DNA of 30,529 nt. Source: a virus. The stretch spans positions 1 to 30,529 of IMG/VR virus record IMGVR_UViG_3300032287_002166. One strand, written 5' to 3'. Made by a program: the position numbers and the translations under genes. Shown here piece by piece: positions 8,858-18,481 of this stretch. How positions within the stretch are numbered: the first letter of the stretch is position 1; each line of letters opens with the position of its first letter. The notes beneath the pieces were generated by a model that saw only the letters and a list, made by a program, of their open reading frames with translations, was not told the DNA's origin and ran no database searches.

Positions 8858-10480
8858 TTAAAATTCGACAACTAATTTGACGGTTTCTGTCTGATTCGGG
8901 GAACGAATGATTGGTGATTTGTTCTCAATAAACAACACTTCCCCAGTGAAGATATTTATATCGGGTTCTGTCACAGAAAATACTCGTGCCGCTGCTGAGG
9001 GATTATCTTTTTCGTAAATAGTTTCTGAAACAATCTGAGAGACGTTTCCGACAATACGATTAATATACAACGTATTTGTATTATTATCGAAGTGAATTAC
9101 TCGGGCATTAAATGTAGATGTTTCAAAACTAGATCCAAAATACACGATTTGTCCGTGATCAAAGTCTACAGGTGGATTTGATACTTGCAAAGAAGTATAC
9201 GTCGGGTGTACCGTAGAAGTTGCATACACACCGTTTGCCAGTTTTGGGTCTTTAATAATCGAAATTTGTCTAACTTTCTCAGTTCCGTCGCCCTCTGTTG
9301 GAAGTAGACCATCCAGATCACCTTCAAAATCGACGCTGATCATTTGATCAGAACCACCAAGTTCTCTTACTGGATCAAATCCATGACCATATCTTGGTGA
9401 GATTACTGCTCTGAGATTTGCGGTATTACCCACAAGAGTTTGAATTGTGTCGTCGACGGTTATTGTTGCTGTGGTATAAGTGTTACCACCGTCGATAATA
9501 TTGATATTTGTAATTACACCATTTGTAACATCAACAGTTACATTAGCGCCCACACCATCACCCGTAACATCGACAATAGCGTAGTTATTAACAGAACCAC
9601 CAGAGAAATACCCAGAACCACCGTTTATAATCTGGACAACATCGATACGTCCATCATCAGCATTTTCGAAAACAATTGGTTCTCGAATCACTGGCATGTA
9701 TTTGTCTGTGAAAAATTTATTTTTTAATCCGTTAGGGATTGTGTACATATACTTCCACTTATAACCATCAGAGGTTTCAATAAATGGATTTTCAGGTAAC
9801 TGCCCACCAAGTGTGATTTCTGGCATAACAGTTGAGTTTGCTCCGCTGTTATTGTCCATACACTTAAAGACTTGATCTGCGATATTTCTAACGTAAAACT
9901 TGTTTGCGTATTGCGTTGTGGTTGTTACAACCTTGTACAAGTTTGCATTTGTATAAGCAGATAAGAATGGAGTATTTACTGTCAACGAATTGCCAGATAC
10001 ATGAATATTGGACACTTCTTTTGTTTCTTCTCCGATGCGGATAAGAGATCCAACGGTCAATACTGGATTTACGGATGCAAGATTGAGCGTTGCTGAATTG
10101 ACAGTTTGAAGCGTTGAGATGGAAACATTTACGTTCCCATTATATTTTGTTTCTGTTGATTTCGTGAATGTGTTTAGCGTGTGATCGTATGGAACATAGA
10201 CTTCCGTGTTAGCCCAATCGACTCTTGGAATCACAGGCTGGACGTCATTACTTGTTATTTTTACCATTACTAGACCATCTCTAGCAATCCAATTTTTCAT
10301 ATCAACAGTGTCATATGGATCTGGCACTTCTGAATCGTCATATAGTTCAGTATTTGAAACATTTGACCATGGAATTGCTCGTCCCATTAGAATGTACACA
10401 TTTGCTAACGGCAACGAAATCATCTTCTCAAAATTGATGGCGTTTGCAATTCCGAAATCTTTTGTGATAATTGAAGGCAT
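8858..10480 (-). CDS. 8: Baseplate wedge protein gp8, enlarged
   Basis: gp8 is a wedge subunit that binds gp7 and gp10 in T4. The match to T4 gp8 is clear at both ends. Near the N-terminus are NVYILMGRAIPWSN and VIPRVDWANTEVY, in the middle FIETSDGYKWKYMYTIP, then VRQISIIKDP. The extreme C-terminus is GEVLFIENKSPIIRSPNQTE, followed by a short beta strand. It has 540 residues against 334 in T4. The extra length falls in three insertions: residues about 118-184 (an RIGEE / LTVNTPF / LYKV module), about 282-345 (a GGSGYF / GVGANVTV / NTYTTATITV module) and about 425-500. The gene lies between gp7 (3 bases upstream) and the DUF4815 gene (16 bases downstream). The weak Shine-Dalgarno GGA fits the chosen ATG. 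Confidence 0.9.
   Translation of the reverse strand: MPSIITKDFGIANAINFEKMISLPLANVYILMGRAIPWSNVSNTELYDDSEVPDPYDTVDMKNWIARDGLVMVKITSNDVQPVIPRVDWANTEVYVPYDHTLNTFTKSTETKYNGNVNVSISTLQTVNSATLNLASVNPVLTVGSLIRIGEETKEVSNIHVSGNSLTVNTPFLSAYTNANLYKVVTTTTQYANKFYVRNIADQVFKCMDNNSGANSTVMPEITLGGQLPENPFIETSDGYKWKYMYTIPNGLKNKFFTDKYMPVIREPIVFENADDGRIDVVQIINGGSGYFSGGSVNNYAIVDVTGDGVGANVTVDVTNGVITNINIIDGGNTYTTATITVDDTIQTLVGNTANLRAVISPRYGHGFDPVRELGGSDQMISVDFEGDLDGLLPTEGDGTEKVRQISIIKDPKLANGVYATSTVHPTYTSLQVSNPPVDFDHGQIVYFGSSFETSTFNARVIHFDNNTNTLYINRIVGNVSQIVSETIYEKDNPSAAARVFSVTEPDINIFTGEVLFIENKSPIIRSPNQTETVKLVVEF
8953..8960 (-). promoter_or_regulatory. Candidate T4-type late promoter TATAAATA inside gp8
   Basis: The minus strand reads TATAAATA exactly, matching the T4 late promoter -10 box. 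It lies in the last 35 codons of gp8, about 112 bases before the DUF4815 start, and would give a transcript leader of roughly 105 bases. Its position within a coding region (codons for DINI) means it could be chance. Confidence 0.4.
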
Positions 10481-10483
10481 TTT

Positions 10484-13400
10484 TTATCCGTTAGTTCTAA
10501 TTATGCTATAACCAACTACATTATAAATTGGAGTTTTACGATATAAAACGTTAGCGTTAGCAAGACCTGTTGTTGTGTTTACTTGAATAACATTACCAGA
10601 AACGCCAATTACTTCTTTTCTGTATTCAGTACCAGATATATTGAAACTGATGTTATCACCAACTTCAATACTTTCGCCGACAGAATATGTGTTGCCATAT
10701 ACAAATACGTTTGCATTTCCAGAAACAATTCTCACTCTTCCGTCGCCAATTCCACCAATTGCTGATTCTAGCCAAATAATGTTGTTAGATACAACGTTTG
10801 TGACAATACGAGAATATTGTTTCTGAGAAGCAGTTTCTGTACTATTTATGATGATTATATCACCAACATTCACATTACTCAAGAAGGCAGATGTGTTACC
10901 ATATACGATGTTGCTCGTATAACTTGTATTCACGTTTGTAGTTCCAATAGAATTTTGAGTAAATGTATTACTTTTAATTGTGATGATATCGTCTTGTGTG
11001 TCTTTAATGACAAATTTAGATTTCAGATCCATTCCAGCTGGATGCGCAAGACGGAAAATAGTTTCTTTATATTCGTCTAATGATTTCTCTGATTGAATCT
11101 CATAAGAGAAATTGTGATAATAATCTTTATCTTGCAGTTTCTTGTCAGCGCTGATAAATCCGTCTGTGTTCAGATAGAATCCATCATACTTGATCAAACC
11201 AGCCAAGAATTCTGCGTTGGCTTTCGCCTTACCGTCACCATAAAAGTGTGGGTATTTTCTCTCAACAGCATCATTAATACCAAGGAATGATATGATTGCA
11301 TTTTGCGTTGATAGATTTACTGTAACATTTCCCGTTGCAGTATTAATATTTAATGGGAGAGAAGTGTTAAGCAAGCCATTATAGTCATAAAGGCGAACTA
11401 CTGTATTTGTCCCATCTGGTCTAAACGACGCATCAACAATAGCAGAGAATGTTGAGTTTGCATTTGAAGCCACGTTTCCTTGCCAAACTCTATTTCCTGC
11501 AATAACAACAGATGCTGGTGGTAGATTATCTGTTAGAATATCCACGATCTTGAGAGAAACATTTGGTGTTGCTTCGTAGTCAAATCCACGACTAATAATT
11601 GTAAAGTTTTCAATACGTCCAATGTCTGATGTTTCTGCAGTTAGTTCTTCACCATCACTCAATCCAATAACTTCGAATTCAGCATCTGATCCTAGTGATA
11701 AATTTGCTCCTGTTGAATTCCAAACTCTAATTGTTGGCATTGCAACATAACCTTCACCACGATTTCCAAGATTAACTGCTACAATTGATCCATTTGCACC
11801 AGTTTGAATTGTTGCTGTCCCACCATACCCAGTTCCAACAAATTCAACCATATCGCTATTGCTATAGCCAGTACCACCTTTCTTAACCAAAATAATACCA
11901 ATCTGACCTGTGTTGCGGACATTTTGGCGGAAGTCCATAAACAATCTAAAGCGAAGAATATTCGTTGAGTTGATGTTATTTTCAAATGCTCTGTCAAGGT
12001 ATACTGTCTTAACATTTGCAGATGTGCCTGGATTTGTTACAACATAATCAACGACATTGGCATAATGGTCAGTTTGACCAACATCTAGGAACAATCTACA
12101 GCCAGTATAAAAGCCATTTGCCAAACTATAAGAAGAATTTGATGAACTCAAACGAATAGATGGATATGGCAATCCTGTGCGATTATATCCCGAGAACTGA
12201 CCCGCAGGAATAGACATGAATCCTTCATCGATTGAATAGTCAGTATCAAAGACAGAAATGGTTTCGAATGTTGGTGGTTCTTCAAAGAACGACCCGCCAT
12301 CTTCAAGAAAAACAGAGCGAATTGCACCAAGAGTGATTGAGTCGTATGTAAATGCTCGACCAATTTGAGTTTGAGCATTTGCAAAAATCTTTACATTACT
12401 TGTTGCGTTTGGAGCAGTTCCAAGTGCGGTTCCAAGAGTTGCAACTTTAGTTGTACCATTGTAGTCAGTAATCGTTGCTCTATTTGGAGATCCGCCGACA
12501 CCAGTTCCACCTACGATCTGAAGAACATATGAGTTATAGTAATCGTCAGTTGAACTTGCTAAAAATGTAGCAGTGTTTAAGTTAACAGTTGTTGTACTGT
12601 TACCAGAACCTGTTGTTAAATTAATAACGCCAGGAACATTGTCAAAATCGTAACCATTGCTCGAGTTGATTGCAATGTCTCGTTTGTAGACAATTGCATC
12701 TGTGCAAAATGAAAAGTTGTTCGCGTTTGCTGGAATATCATCCCAAATACGATCAACAATAACATTTGCACCAATACCAGTATTTGAATTGATACGAATT
12801 AAAGAATTCGCAAATTCTCTAAAGTAATAACCTTTTCCAGTGACACTGACCGAATCAATTGTACCAGTAGAAACATTGTTTACAACTGCAATTGCCTTTT
12901 CTGCTTCTGGGGTGTCAGCCAATCCACCAGCAAATACAACTGGATCGCCAGATTTATACCGACGACCTGTCTGAACAATTCCCAATCTATTTCGGAATAA
13001 TCTTAGATTAGAAATTAGAGAAATAATTTTTGATCTAAACGTCTGAGTGTCGCCATTCTCATCAACGTAATCAATTAAAACATATTCACCAGCTTCGAAT
13101 ATACGAGTTACATTTGAAACATATAACTCAATAATTTCTCTACCTGTTTCTTTATCAATTGATCGTATTGCTCTTTCAATAATAAAAGAAGTACGAGATT
13201 CTTCACCAACGCCGCGACGACGTTCTAATAGATTAATATCAAATCCAGAATATTCGCTTGGAGTAACTTTGTATAATTTCTCAGAATTAAATGTCTGAGT
13301 TTCATATGTTTCTAATGCAGTATTGTAAACATTTGCAAATGGAATTGAGACTGTTAAAAACAATCCTTGCGCATTCACATTTTGGACAAGACGCTTTTCT

Positions 13401-13957
13401 GTACCAATATGAATAAATGAATTTGATGTGATTCCAGCAGAAACAAGATTAAATCCGTTTGCTGTAACTGTATTCGCAGTAACTGCAAACACATTAACAT
13501 TTCCACCCTCGACTAATGTGAGAGTGTCATTGAATGCTAGACGCAATGCTTGTGGAAGTTTCCATTTACCATCAGATGCACGAAGAACATCTTGTTTTGG
13601 AAAATAAATTTCAATTTCTTGATTATAAAGAACTCTAAAAAGAAACTTGAATGAGTCTGGAGTGCCCTTTATAGAGTAAAATTCACGTGATGCCTTAATG
13701 ATTTTTTCAGGAGAAAGTTCAGTGCTATCTGGGAAATTTGGAATAAACTTGCCTTTGATATACTTAATCAAATCATCTCTTGTTGTATCAACATCCATGA
13801 AATCATAGAGTTTTTTACCAACATCAAGAGTTTTATTGGATTGTTCCATATATTCGTAATACTTCTTGAGAAGCGTTACGAATTTTGGGTGATCTGCAAC
13901 TATAAAGTCAGGAAGCTGACTTTCTACAATTGTTGAAATGTAATTATTTGCAAACAT
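10484..13957 (-). CDS. 7: Baseplate wedge initiator gp7, rearranged
   Basis: gp7 nucleates wedge assembly in T4. Residues about 5-125 match the C-terminal third of T4 gp7, including a helical lead-in (HPKFVTLLKKYYEYMEQ) and then the block FYSIKGTPDSFKFLFRVLYN followed by QEIEIYF. A second T4-like block, FRLAHPAGMDLKSKFVI, appears near residue 967. In T4 these blocks lie close together. Here about 830 residues of beta-rich modules separate them, and the large N-terminal half of T4 gp7 is absent. Glycine-tyrosine modules occur near residue 375 and at about 690-806. Residues 985-1157 are a further pair of small modules. The start codon overlaps the gp6 stop by one base. Confidence 0.85.
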   Translation of the reverse strand: MFANNYISTIVESQLPDFIVADHPKFVTLLKKYYEYMEQSNKTLDVGKKLYDFMDVDTTRDDLIKYIKGKFIPNFPDSTELSPEKIIKASREFYSIKGTPDSFKFLFRVLYNQEIEIYFPKQDVLRASDGKWKLPQALRLAFNDTLTLVEGGNVNVFAVTANTVTANGFNLVSAGITSNSFIHIGTEKRLVQNVNAQGLFLTVSIPFANVYNTALETYETQTFNSEKLYKVTPSEYSGFDINLLERRRGVGEESRTSFIIERAIRSIDKETGREIIELYVSNVTRIFEAGEYVLIDYVDENGDTQTFRSKIISLISNLRLFRNRLGIVQTGRRYKSGDPVVFAGGLADTPEAEKAIAVVNNVSTGTIDSVSVTGKGYYFREFANSLIRINSNTGIGANVIVDRIWDDIPANANNFSFCTDAIVYKRDIAINSSNGYDFDNVPGVINLTTGSGNSTTTVNLNTATFLASSTDDYYNSYVLQIVGGTGVGGSPNRATITDYNGTTKVATLGTALGTAPNATSNVKIFANAQTQIGRAFTYDSITLGAIRSVFLEDGGSFFEEPPTFETISVFDTDYSIDEGFMSIPAGQFSGYNRTGLPYPSIRLSSSNSSYSLANGFYTGCRLFLDVGQTDHYANVVDYVVTNPGTSANVKTVYLDRAFENNINSTNILRFRLFMDFRQNVRNTGQIGIILVKKGGTGYSNSDMVEFVGTGYGGTATIQTGANGSIVAVNLGNRGEGYVAMPTIRVWNSTGANLSLGSDAEFEVIGLSDGEELTAETSDIGRIENFTIISRGFDYEATPNVSLKIVDILTDNLPPASVVIAGNRVWQGNVASNANSTFSAIVDASFRPDGTNTVVRLYDYNGLLNTSLPLNINTATGNVTVNLSTQNAIISFLGINDAVERKYPHFYGDGKAKANAEFLAGLIKYDGFYLNTDGFISADKKLQDKDYYHNFSYEIQSEKSLDEYKETIFRLAHPAGMDLKSKFVIKDTQDDIITIKSNTFTQNSIGTTNVNTSYTSNIVYGNTSAFLSNVNVGDIIIINSTETASQKQYSRIVTNVVSNNIIWLESAIGGIGDGRVRIVSGNANVFVYGNTYSVGESIEVGDNISFNISGTEYRKEVIGVSGNVIQVNTTTGLANANVLYRKTPIYNVVGYSIIRTNG

Positions 13958-16026
13958 TAATCAATAGTCTTTACGTTAACACTGATTGATGAGACATCTT
14001 CGTCATCAATTGTGATAATGCGGCTTCGTGCAGATTCAAAATTATTTGTATCTGGTTTGCCAACAATTCTTAAAATCTTTAGAGGATCTTCAATTGCAAC
14101 TGGATCAAACTCTCTCAAAGTGATTGTTCCTAACTTATAATCAATTGTTCCAGCCTCTGGATTCAGAACTGTCTTTACGTTATTATCGTCAAAGAAGAAA
14201 CTACGAAGAATACCATAACGACCTTGAAGAACAGGATTAAAATTGCCAGTTCCATCAAATTCGTCTTGATAATACATTGTCACAGTTGCTGTGGTATAAT
14301 TGATGCCAGGATTATCTACGACAATCTCAGTAATTCTACCATTCACAACAATCGGATATGCATTGGCACCGAATCCATCTCCAACAATTGATAGAGTTGG
14401 TGGAGAAAGATAAGAAGTTGGTGCAGCAACAATCTCAATTGCTTCAATGCCAGAAGATGTTCCAGGTGTTTCTTCTAAGAAACACTTACGAAGAGCACCT
14501 TCTGAATCAAATTTTGTGAATGCGGGAGTTGAGTAAATTCGATATTTTGGATCTTCTCGAGATAAAGATGTGCCGAAATTCAATGTATAATTTCTTGCAG
14601 CTCCAACTTGTGGGACTAATCTCTTTTCAATCGTTGCAATCGCATCGGAATAGTTGATAGAGATATTGGAGTCGTCAATATATCGAAGCAGCTTCGATAG
14701 TTTAAATCGACTGTTGAAATTGTCGAGGTCTGCATTCTTGTAAGCGACAATTGCATTTCGAACAGTCGCAGAAATTCCATCTTGCGAAAGGTTTGTTTTC
14801 GTTGGATCGTAGAACACTTCTGCAAAAATATTGAGATAGTTGTAATCCACATCAACAAATTCTGGAATAACAGTGACAACAGAAACTGGTTTAATAACTT
14901 CGTTGATAACAGTTAGTTTTTCTGATTCTGTAATTTCATATCCATTGCTTGGTTTTGCAGCAATATAAACTTTACCATAAACTGGCGGAATATTCTCTTC
15001 ACCACCCCAAACATTCACTGCTTCGAAGTATGGATAGTTGCGATTGATCAATGCAATGATATCGTCTTTTGTGACACCACGATTGTTAGATGCAAATGAT
15101 TTTGTTGCAGCGTATCTAACACGCTCAAGTGCTTCTACTGAAGATCCACCAGCAGCAGCAACTTGAGGGTAAACAATCGCATTTGTAAATCCACCCACAG
15201 GCTGAACCAGTGTAAATGCATTTGCTTTATTGGCTACTGCACCATCTGTTTTAAGATAAGTGATGATCACAACGTTTCCGTTTGTGAGAGATTTACCAAT
15301 TACACCATCACCGAAATAGATTTTATACTTGCCTCCACGTACCTCATCTAGAAAATACACAGCTGATGTGTTTGATGTTGAAGTGGCTTTTGGAGCAAAA
15401 ATATATTTCTCAGAACGCAAACTTGTTAACGATTCTTGAACAATTACTTCTAAAGATGCGGTGTCAATTCCAGCGTCTGGAAGTTCGAATCCCTGTTCTG
15501 GATTGCTTGTGGAGTCATAGGTGAACGTATATGATAGAGGTTGACCTTGATAGATGTATAAATCGTCGAAACAAAAGCGATTACAGGTTTGATCATAGGT
15601 TGCAACAGCCGTAGTACGATTCACGAACGTATAAGACGTTGAATCGATGGCTTCAGATTGCAATCTAGTATATTTTGGGAGAGTTAAAGTAGTTTGTGTG
15701 TTACCTTGTGGGCGAAGAATCTGTAGATTTATCTTTGCACGCGCAGAAGTAGCAGAAACAGGTGTGTAACCAAGCATTTTAGCGTGAGAAACGACTGAAT
15801 CACGTAAAAGAGCAGTGTCGAGGAACATTTCGTTGGCGATCATGTTATTGTAGAACGCCATATAGTGTGTATTGTACGCTAAAATGTCAAGAAGAACGTT
15901 GATTCCAGCAGCTTCGAAGTCAAAATCGCTAAATTCTTGTTGATCTCGAAGAAAATTCTTTAAATTAGTCTTAATATCGCTGAAATCGAGTTCAGAAATC
16001 GTTAATTTTTGGTCAACATTAGCCAT
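13957..16026 (-). CDS. 6: Baseplate wedge protein gp6
   Basis: gp6 forms the ring of wedge dimers around the hub. This protein has 689 residues against 660 in T4. The N-terminus has the family pattern: NLKNFLRDQQEFSDFDFEAA, then LLDILAYNTHYMAFYNNMIA, then NEMFLDTALLRDSV and MLGYTP. Residues about 230-420 form the baseplate J-like core (YKIYFGDGVIG, ERVRYAATKSFASNNRGVTK, then YPYFEAVNVWGGEE). Residues about 528-585 carry the small glycine module (GDGFGANA, then NPGINYTTATVTM) shared with neighbours. It starts one base inside the end of gp25 (TAATG arrangement), so translation is probably coupled. Confidence 0.93.
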   Translation of the reverse strand: MANVDQKLTISELDFSDIKTNLKNFLRDQQEFSDFDFEAAGINVLLDILAYNTHYMAFYNNMIANEMFLDTALLRDSVVSHAKMLGYTPVSATSARAKINLQILRPQGNTQTTLTLPKYTRLQSEAIDSTSYTFVNRTTAVATYDQTCNRFCFDDLYIYQGQPLSYTFTYDSTSNPEQGFELPDAGIDTASLEVIVQESLTSLRSEKYIFAPKATSTSNTSAVYFLDEVRGGKYKIYFGDGVIGKSLTNGNVVIITYLKTDGAVANKANAFTLVQPVGGFTNAIVYPQVAAAGGSSVEALERVRYAATKSFASNNRGVTKDDIIALINRNYPYFEAVNVWGGEENIPPVYGKVYIAAKPSNGYEITESEKLTVINEVIKPVSVVTVIPEFVDVDYNYLNIFAEVFYDPTKTNLSQDGISATVRNAIVAYKNADLDNFNSRFKLSKLLRYIDDSNISINYSDAIATIEKRLVPQVGAARNYTLNFGTSLSREDPKYRIYSTPAFTKFDSEGALRKCFLEETPGTSSGIEAIEIVAAPTSYLSPPTLSIVGDGFGANAYPIVVNGRITEIVVDNPGINYTTATVTMYYQDEFDGTGNFNPVLQGRYGILRSFFFDDNNVKTVLNPEAGTIDYKLGTITLREFDPVAIEDPLKILRIVGKPDTNNFESARSRIITIDDEDVSSISVNVKTID

Positions 16027-16418
16027 TAGCGGACCTTCTCGAGGAATAGATTTATTGTTACTGGATTTTGTAGATTATTAATGTAAAATCTGAGTGTCAC
16101 AGCATAACGATTTTCTTCTGGTTGAGCCTCTACTCTAATAGCATCAACAGAAACACGCGGTTCGAAGTTTTGTATAACCGATTGAATCTCGGATTGAAGC
16201 ATATTTGCGGTGATAAACGAAATATCTTCGAATAATAAGTTGCGAATCCTAGATCCAAACGTTGGTTGAAATGGCTTCTCATACAAATTTGTCAATATCA
16301 AATTGCGAAGTGCACCGATTATTGCCGCATTTCCAGTTCTTTTAACAACATCTTTCGTAACTGGGTGTGCAGTAAAATTTAAATCTAAATCTTTATATGT
16401 GCGTACTTCTAGAGACAT
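16026..16418 (-). CDS. 25: Baseplate wedge protein gp25
   Basis: gp25 is the small wedge subunit that joins gp6 and the sheath. It belongs to the conserved gpW/gp25 family found in all contractile injection systems. At 130 residues it is close to T4's 132. Visible family features are PFQPTFGSRIRNLLFE (the PFxPxFG signature), then SEIQSVIQNFEPRV (the xxExR-type core) and a C-terminal beta hairpin. It lies 24 bases downstream of the 655-residue gene, and its stop overlaps the gp6 start. A Shine-Dalgarno-like AGG precedes the ATG. Although annotated as lysozyme-like in some records, no catalytic site is expected in this family. Confidence 0.93.
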   Translation of the reverse strand: MSLEVRTYKDLDLNFTAHPVTKDVVKRTGNAAIIGALRNLILTNLYEKPFQPTFGSRIRNLLFEDISFITANMLQSEIQSVIQNFEPRVSVDAIRVEAQPEENRYAVTLRFYINNLQNPVTINLFLEKVR

Positions 16419-16433
16419 CTACAACCTATCAGT

Positions 16434-16441
16434 TTTTTATA
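16434..16441 (-). promoter_or_regulatory. Possible late promoter before gp25 (7 of 8)
   Basis: The minus strand reads TATAAAAA, one base from the T4 late box TATAAATA. It lies 16 bases before the gp25 ATG, in the short gap after the previous gene, and would give a leader of about 10 bases that still holds part of the AGG ribosome site. A-rich gaps make chance matches likely. Confidence 0.25.
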
Positions 16442-16442
16442 T

Positions 16443-18410
16443 TTAGCAAGGTTTAGCGCATGGATCTTCTGGAACATTGACATCTGGATCACGATCATCG
16501 ATATCAACATTACTTTCTGTTCCAGTATCTGGACCGTTGAACTGACCTGGTAGACCAATTATAGTATCAGAGCCATTAAACGCACCAGTTGCGGCAATTG
16601 CAGTATTTGAATCAGCAACTGGTGAAGTCACTGAATCTTGGTTAAACTCACCGTCGAAGTCATCTAGAGTATCGATAAAATTTCCTGTTGTGGCATCACA
16701 TCCATCTTCTGGAGCATATGGCACAATAATGACATTTAGATAATCATCAGAAGATGTGTCACCCTTGTTTCGTTTCTTCTTACCGCAAGACAATGAGAAG
16801 AGTTTGCCTAATGCGTTAACGAAGTTCTTAACGTTTTTAATAATTTGTTTATCTCGCGCGATGACTGCTTCAAGATCATTTCTAACATTTAAGAATCTAG
16901 AAATAGCTCCATTAACTGCAGTTGTTACCTGCGCCTCGCTTAATCCGCGAAGTTTAGCATCGTTAAGTTCATACTTCATTCGCTTTAATGCGTCTTTAGC
17001 ATCTTGCAATAACTCTTTCTTAAAGAGTGCTTGCGCAGCATCGGTAGGATTTTCTGTTGCAACAGAGGTGTATTTTCCATTCGCAAGTCGGACTTTAGAT
17101 GTGACCCCCTTCATGAAGTTAGGATCACCAGTCATTGTTTCAATCATCGTAAAGCCATTAATGATTTCGTCTGGATCGATATCTTCACTAAATCCTGATA
17201 CTTCAATTTCATTATTAACTTTGTAGACTGCGAAATTCTTGGTTAATCTGAGAGTATCATCAACCTTTATGGTCGTATCTGTCAATTCTTCAACGAAGAA
17301 TTCTCTAGTATCGTAGATAATCTTATCCCCAACTTCCAGTTGAGTTAGCCACGAAGTTCCGTTGCCAGTAATTGTATCATCCAAGCACTCTGAATTTGCA
17401 ATAAACGCAGATTTAACATAAACTGTTTGGTTTGTTTTCGTTGTGGTGAATGCGCTGTTTACGATAAATGATGTTTCTTTAAATAATTGCGCTCCAGTTA
17501 CAGAATTATCGAACGCAACATCTACTGTTAGGTAATCTCCAGCGGAGTTAATTGATTCAATTCGTCTAATAACATTGTTTACAGTGATGAACATACTTGA
17601 ATTGAGATTAATTGTTCCCGATACCGACAGTAAACAATTTAACAGATTCAGCGTTCCTGTGCTTGCAGTTATTACCTTCACATTATTGGTAGAAACATCA
17701 ACAGAGACTGTGCCAGAAGCATGGGCAGTAAATACCTTTTCTGTTACAATCTTAGTTTGTGAGTCAATGATAATTGTATCGCCATAATCAACTTTAGGAT
17801 ATGCCGTTGCGTATAAATTTGGCGTTACAACATTGCTAGACGCAATGCTTACAGAAGCACCAACAGAAACAACATTACCATATAAAGGAACCAATTCATA
17901 AGCCATAGTAGACTTTACGCCAGAGAGTGCGTCAGTATGGTCTCTAAAATTTTGCAAACTCGCTTGAAGTGATGAATTTTGCGCAATTGTTGCCAATCTA
18001 CCGAGAGTAAATGGACCAATTTGATAGTTATCAGCAAAGTTTTGCGCGGCTCCAAGAGATGTTTCTAGTGCATCAAATGTTGCTTGAATACTACCAACTC
18101 CATTACCTGCGAGGTATGGGAATGTTGATTTTAATCCTGCATAATCATTACCAATATAGCCATCAATTTCATTATTAAGAGATTCAAATGGTGATGCTAG
18201 TGCTTTATCTAGAGGATCAAGGACAGTGTTCTTAAATTCTTTAAATGCATCAACAAGTGGATTTCTAAAATATTGTTTGAAAAAATTGGAAACAATGTCG
18301 GCTCTCGAATCAAACCATTTCTTCATGTCAATAAGAAATTTACCAAATTTAGTTGATGCGAAATTCAATCCACCATTTTTGACAAATGGAATGGGAACGC
18401 AGGAAAACAT
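16443..18410 (-). CDS. Unidentified 655-residue tail/baseplate protein
   Basis: The protein is large and soluble-looking, and I cannot assign it to a T4 gene. Residues 1-120 are helical (FGKFLIDMKKWFDSRADIV, LVDAFKEFKNTVLDPLDKAL). Residues about 190-400 are beta-rich and hold three copies of a small module, the clearest at about 337-396 (GNGTSWLTQLEVGDKII, FFVEELTDTTI, then YKV). Residues about 430-560 are helical and charged. A short cysteine/lysine-rich stretch (LSCGKKKRNKGD) precedes an acidic tail. The ATG at 18408-18410 is chosen over a TTG one codon upstream. Neither has a good Shine-Dalgarno. The frame stays open further upstream over a hydrophobic stretch, so the true N-terminus is uncertain. 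Position before gp25 suggests a hub or wedge role. Confidence 0.65.
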   Translation of the reverse strand: MFSCVPIPFVKNGGLNFASTKFGKFLIDMKKWFDSRADIVSNFFKQYFRNPLVDAFKEFKNTVLDPLDKALASPFESLNNEIDGYIGNDYAGLKSTFPYLAGNGVGSIQATFDALETSLGAAQNFADNYQIGPFTLGRLATIAQNSSLQASLQNFRDHTDALSGVKSTMAYELVPLYGNVVSVGASVSIASSNVVTPNLYATAYPKVDYGDTIIIDSQTKIVTEKVFTAHASGTVSVDVSTNNVKVITASTGTLNLLNCLLSVSGTINLNSSMFITVNNVIRRIESINSAGDYLTVDVAFDNSVTGAQLFKETSFIVNSAFTTTKTNQTVYVKSAFIANSECLDDTITGNGTSWLTQLEVGDKIIYDTREFFVEELTDTTIKVDDTLRLTKNFAVYKVNNEIEVSGFSEDIDPDEIINGFTMIETMTGDPNFMKGVTSKVRLANGKYTSVATENPTDAAQALFKKELLQDAKDALKRMKYELNDAKLRGLSEAQVTTAVNGAISRFLNVRNDLEAVIARDKQIIKNVKNFVNALGKLFSLSCGKKKRNKGDTSSDDYLNVIIVPYAPEDGCDATTGNFIDTLDDFDGEFNQDSVTSPVADSNTAIAATGAFNGSDTIIGLPGQFNGPDTGTESNVDIDDRDPDVNVPEDPCAKPC

Positions 18411-18481
18411 CAAGGCTAATGTCTGCAGTAATGGTAATCCTCCGATGAGACAGAGGATGATTTTGATGATTTTACTTAAAC

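Noticed and set aside
16756-17226. 156-codon open frame on the plus strand
   Set aside because: It lies fully antisense to the 655-residue tail gene, has no ribosome site or family motif, and its sequence looks like a mirror of the real frame.
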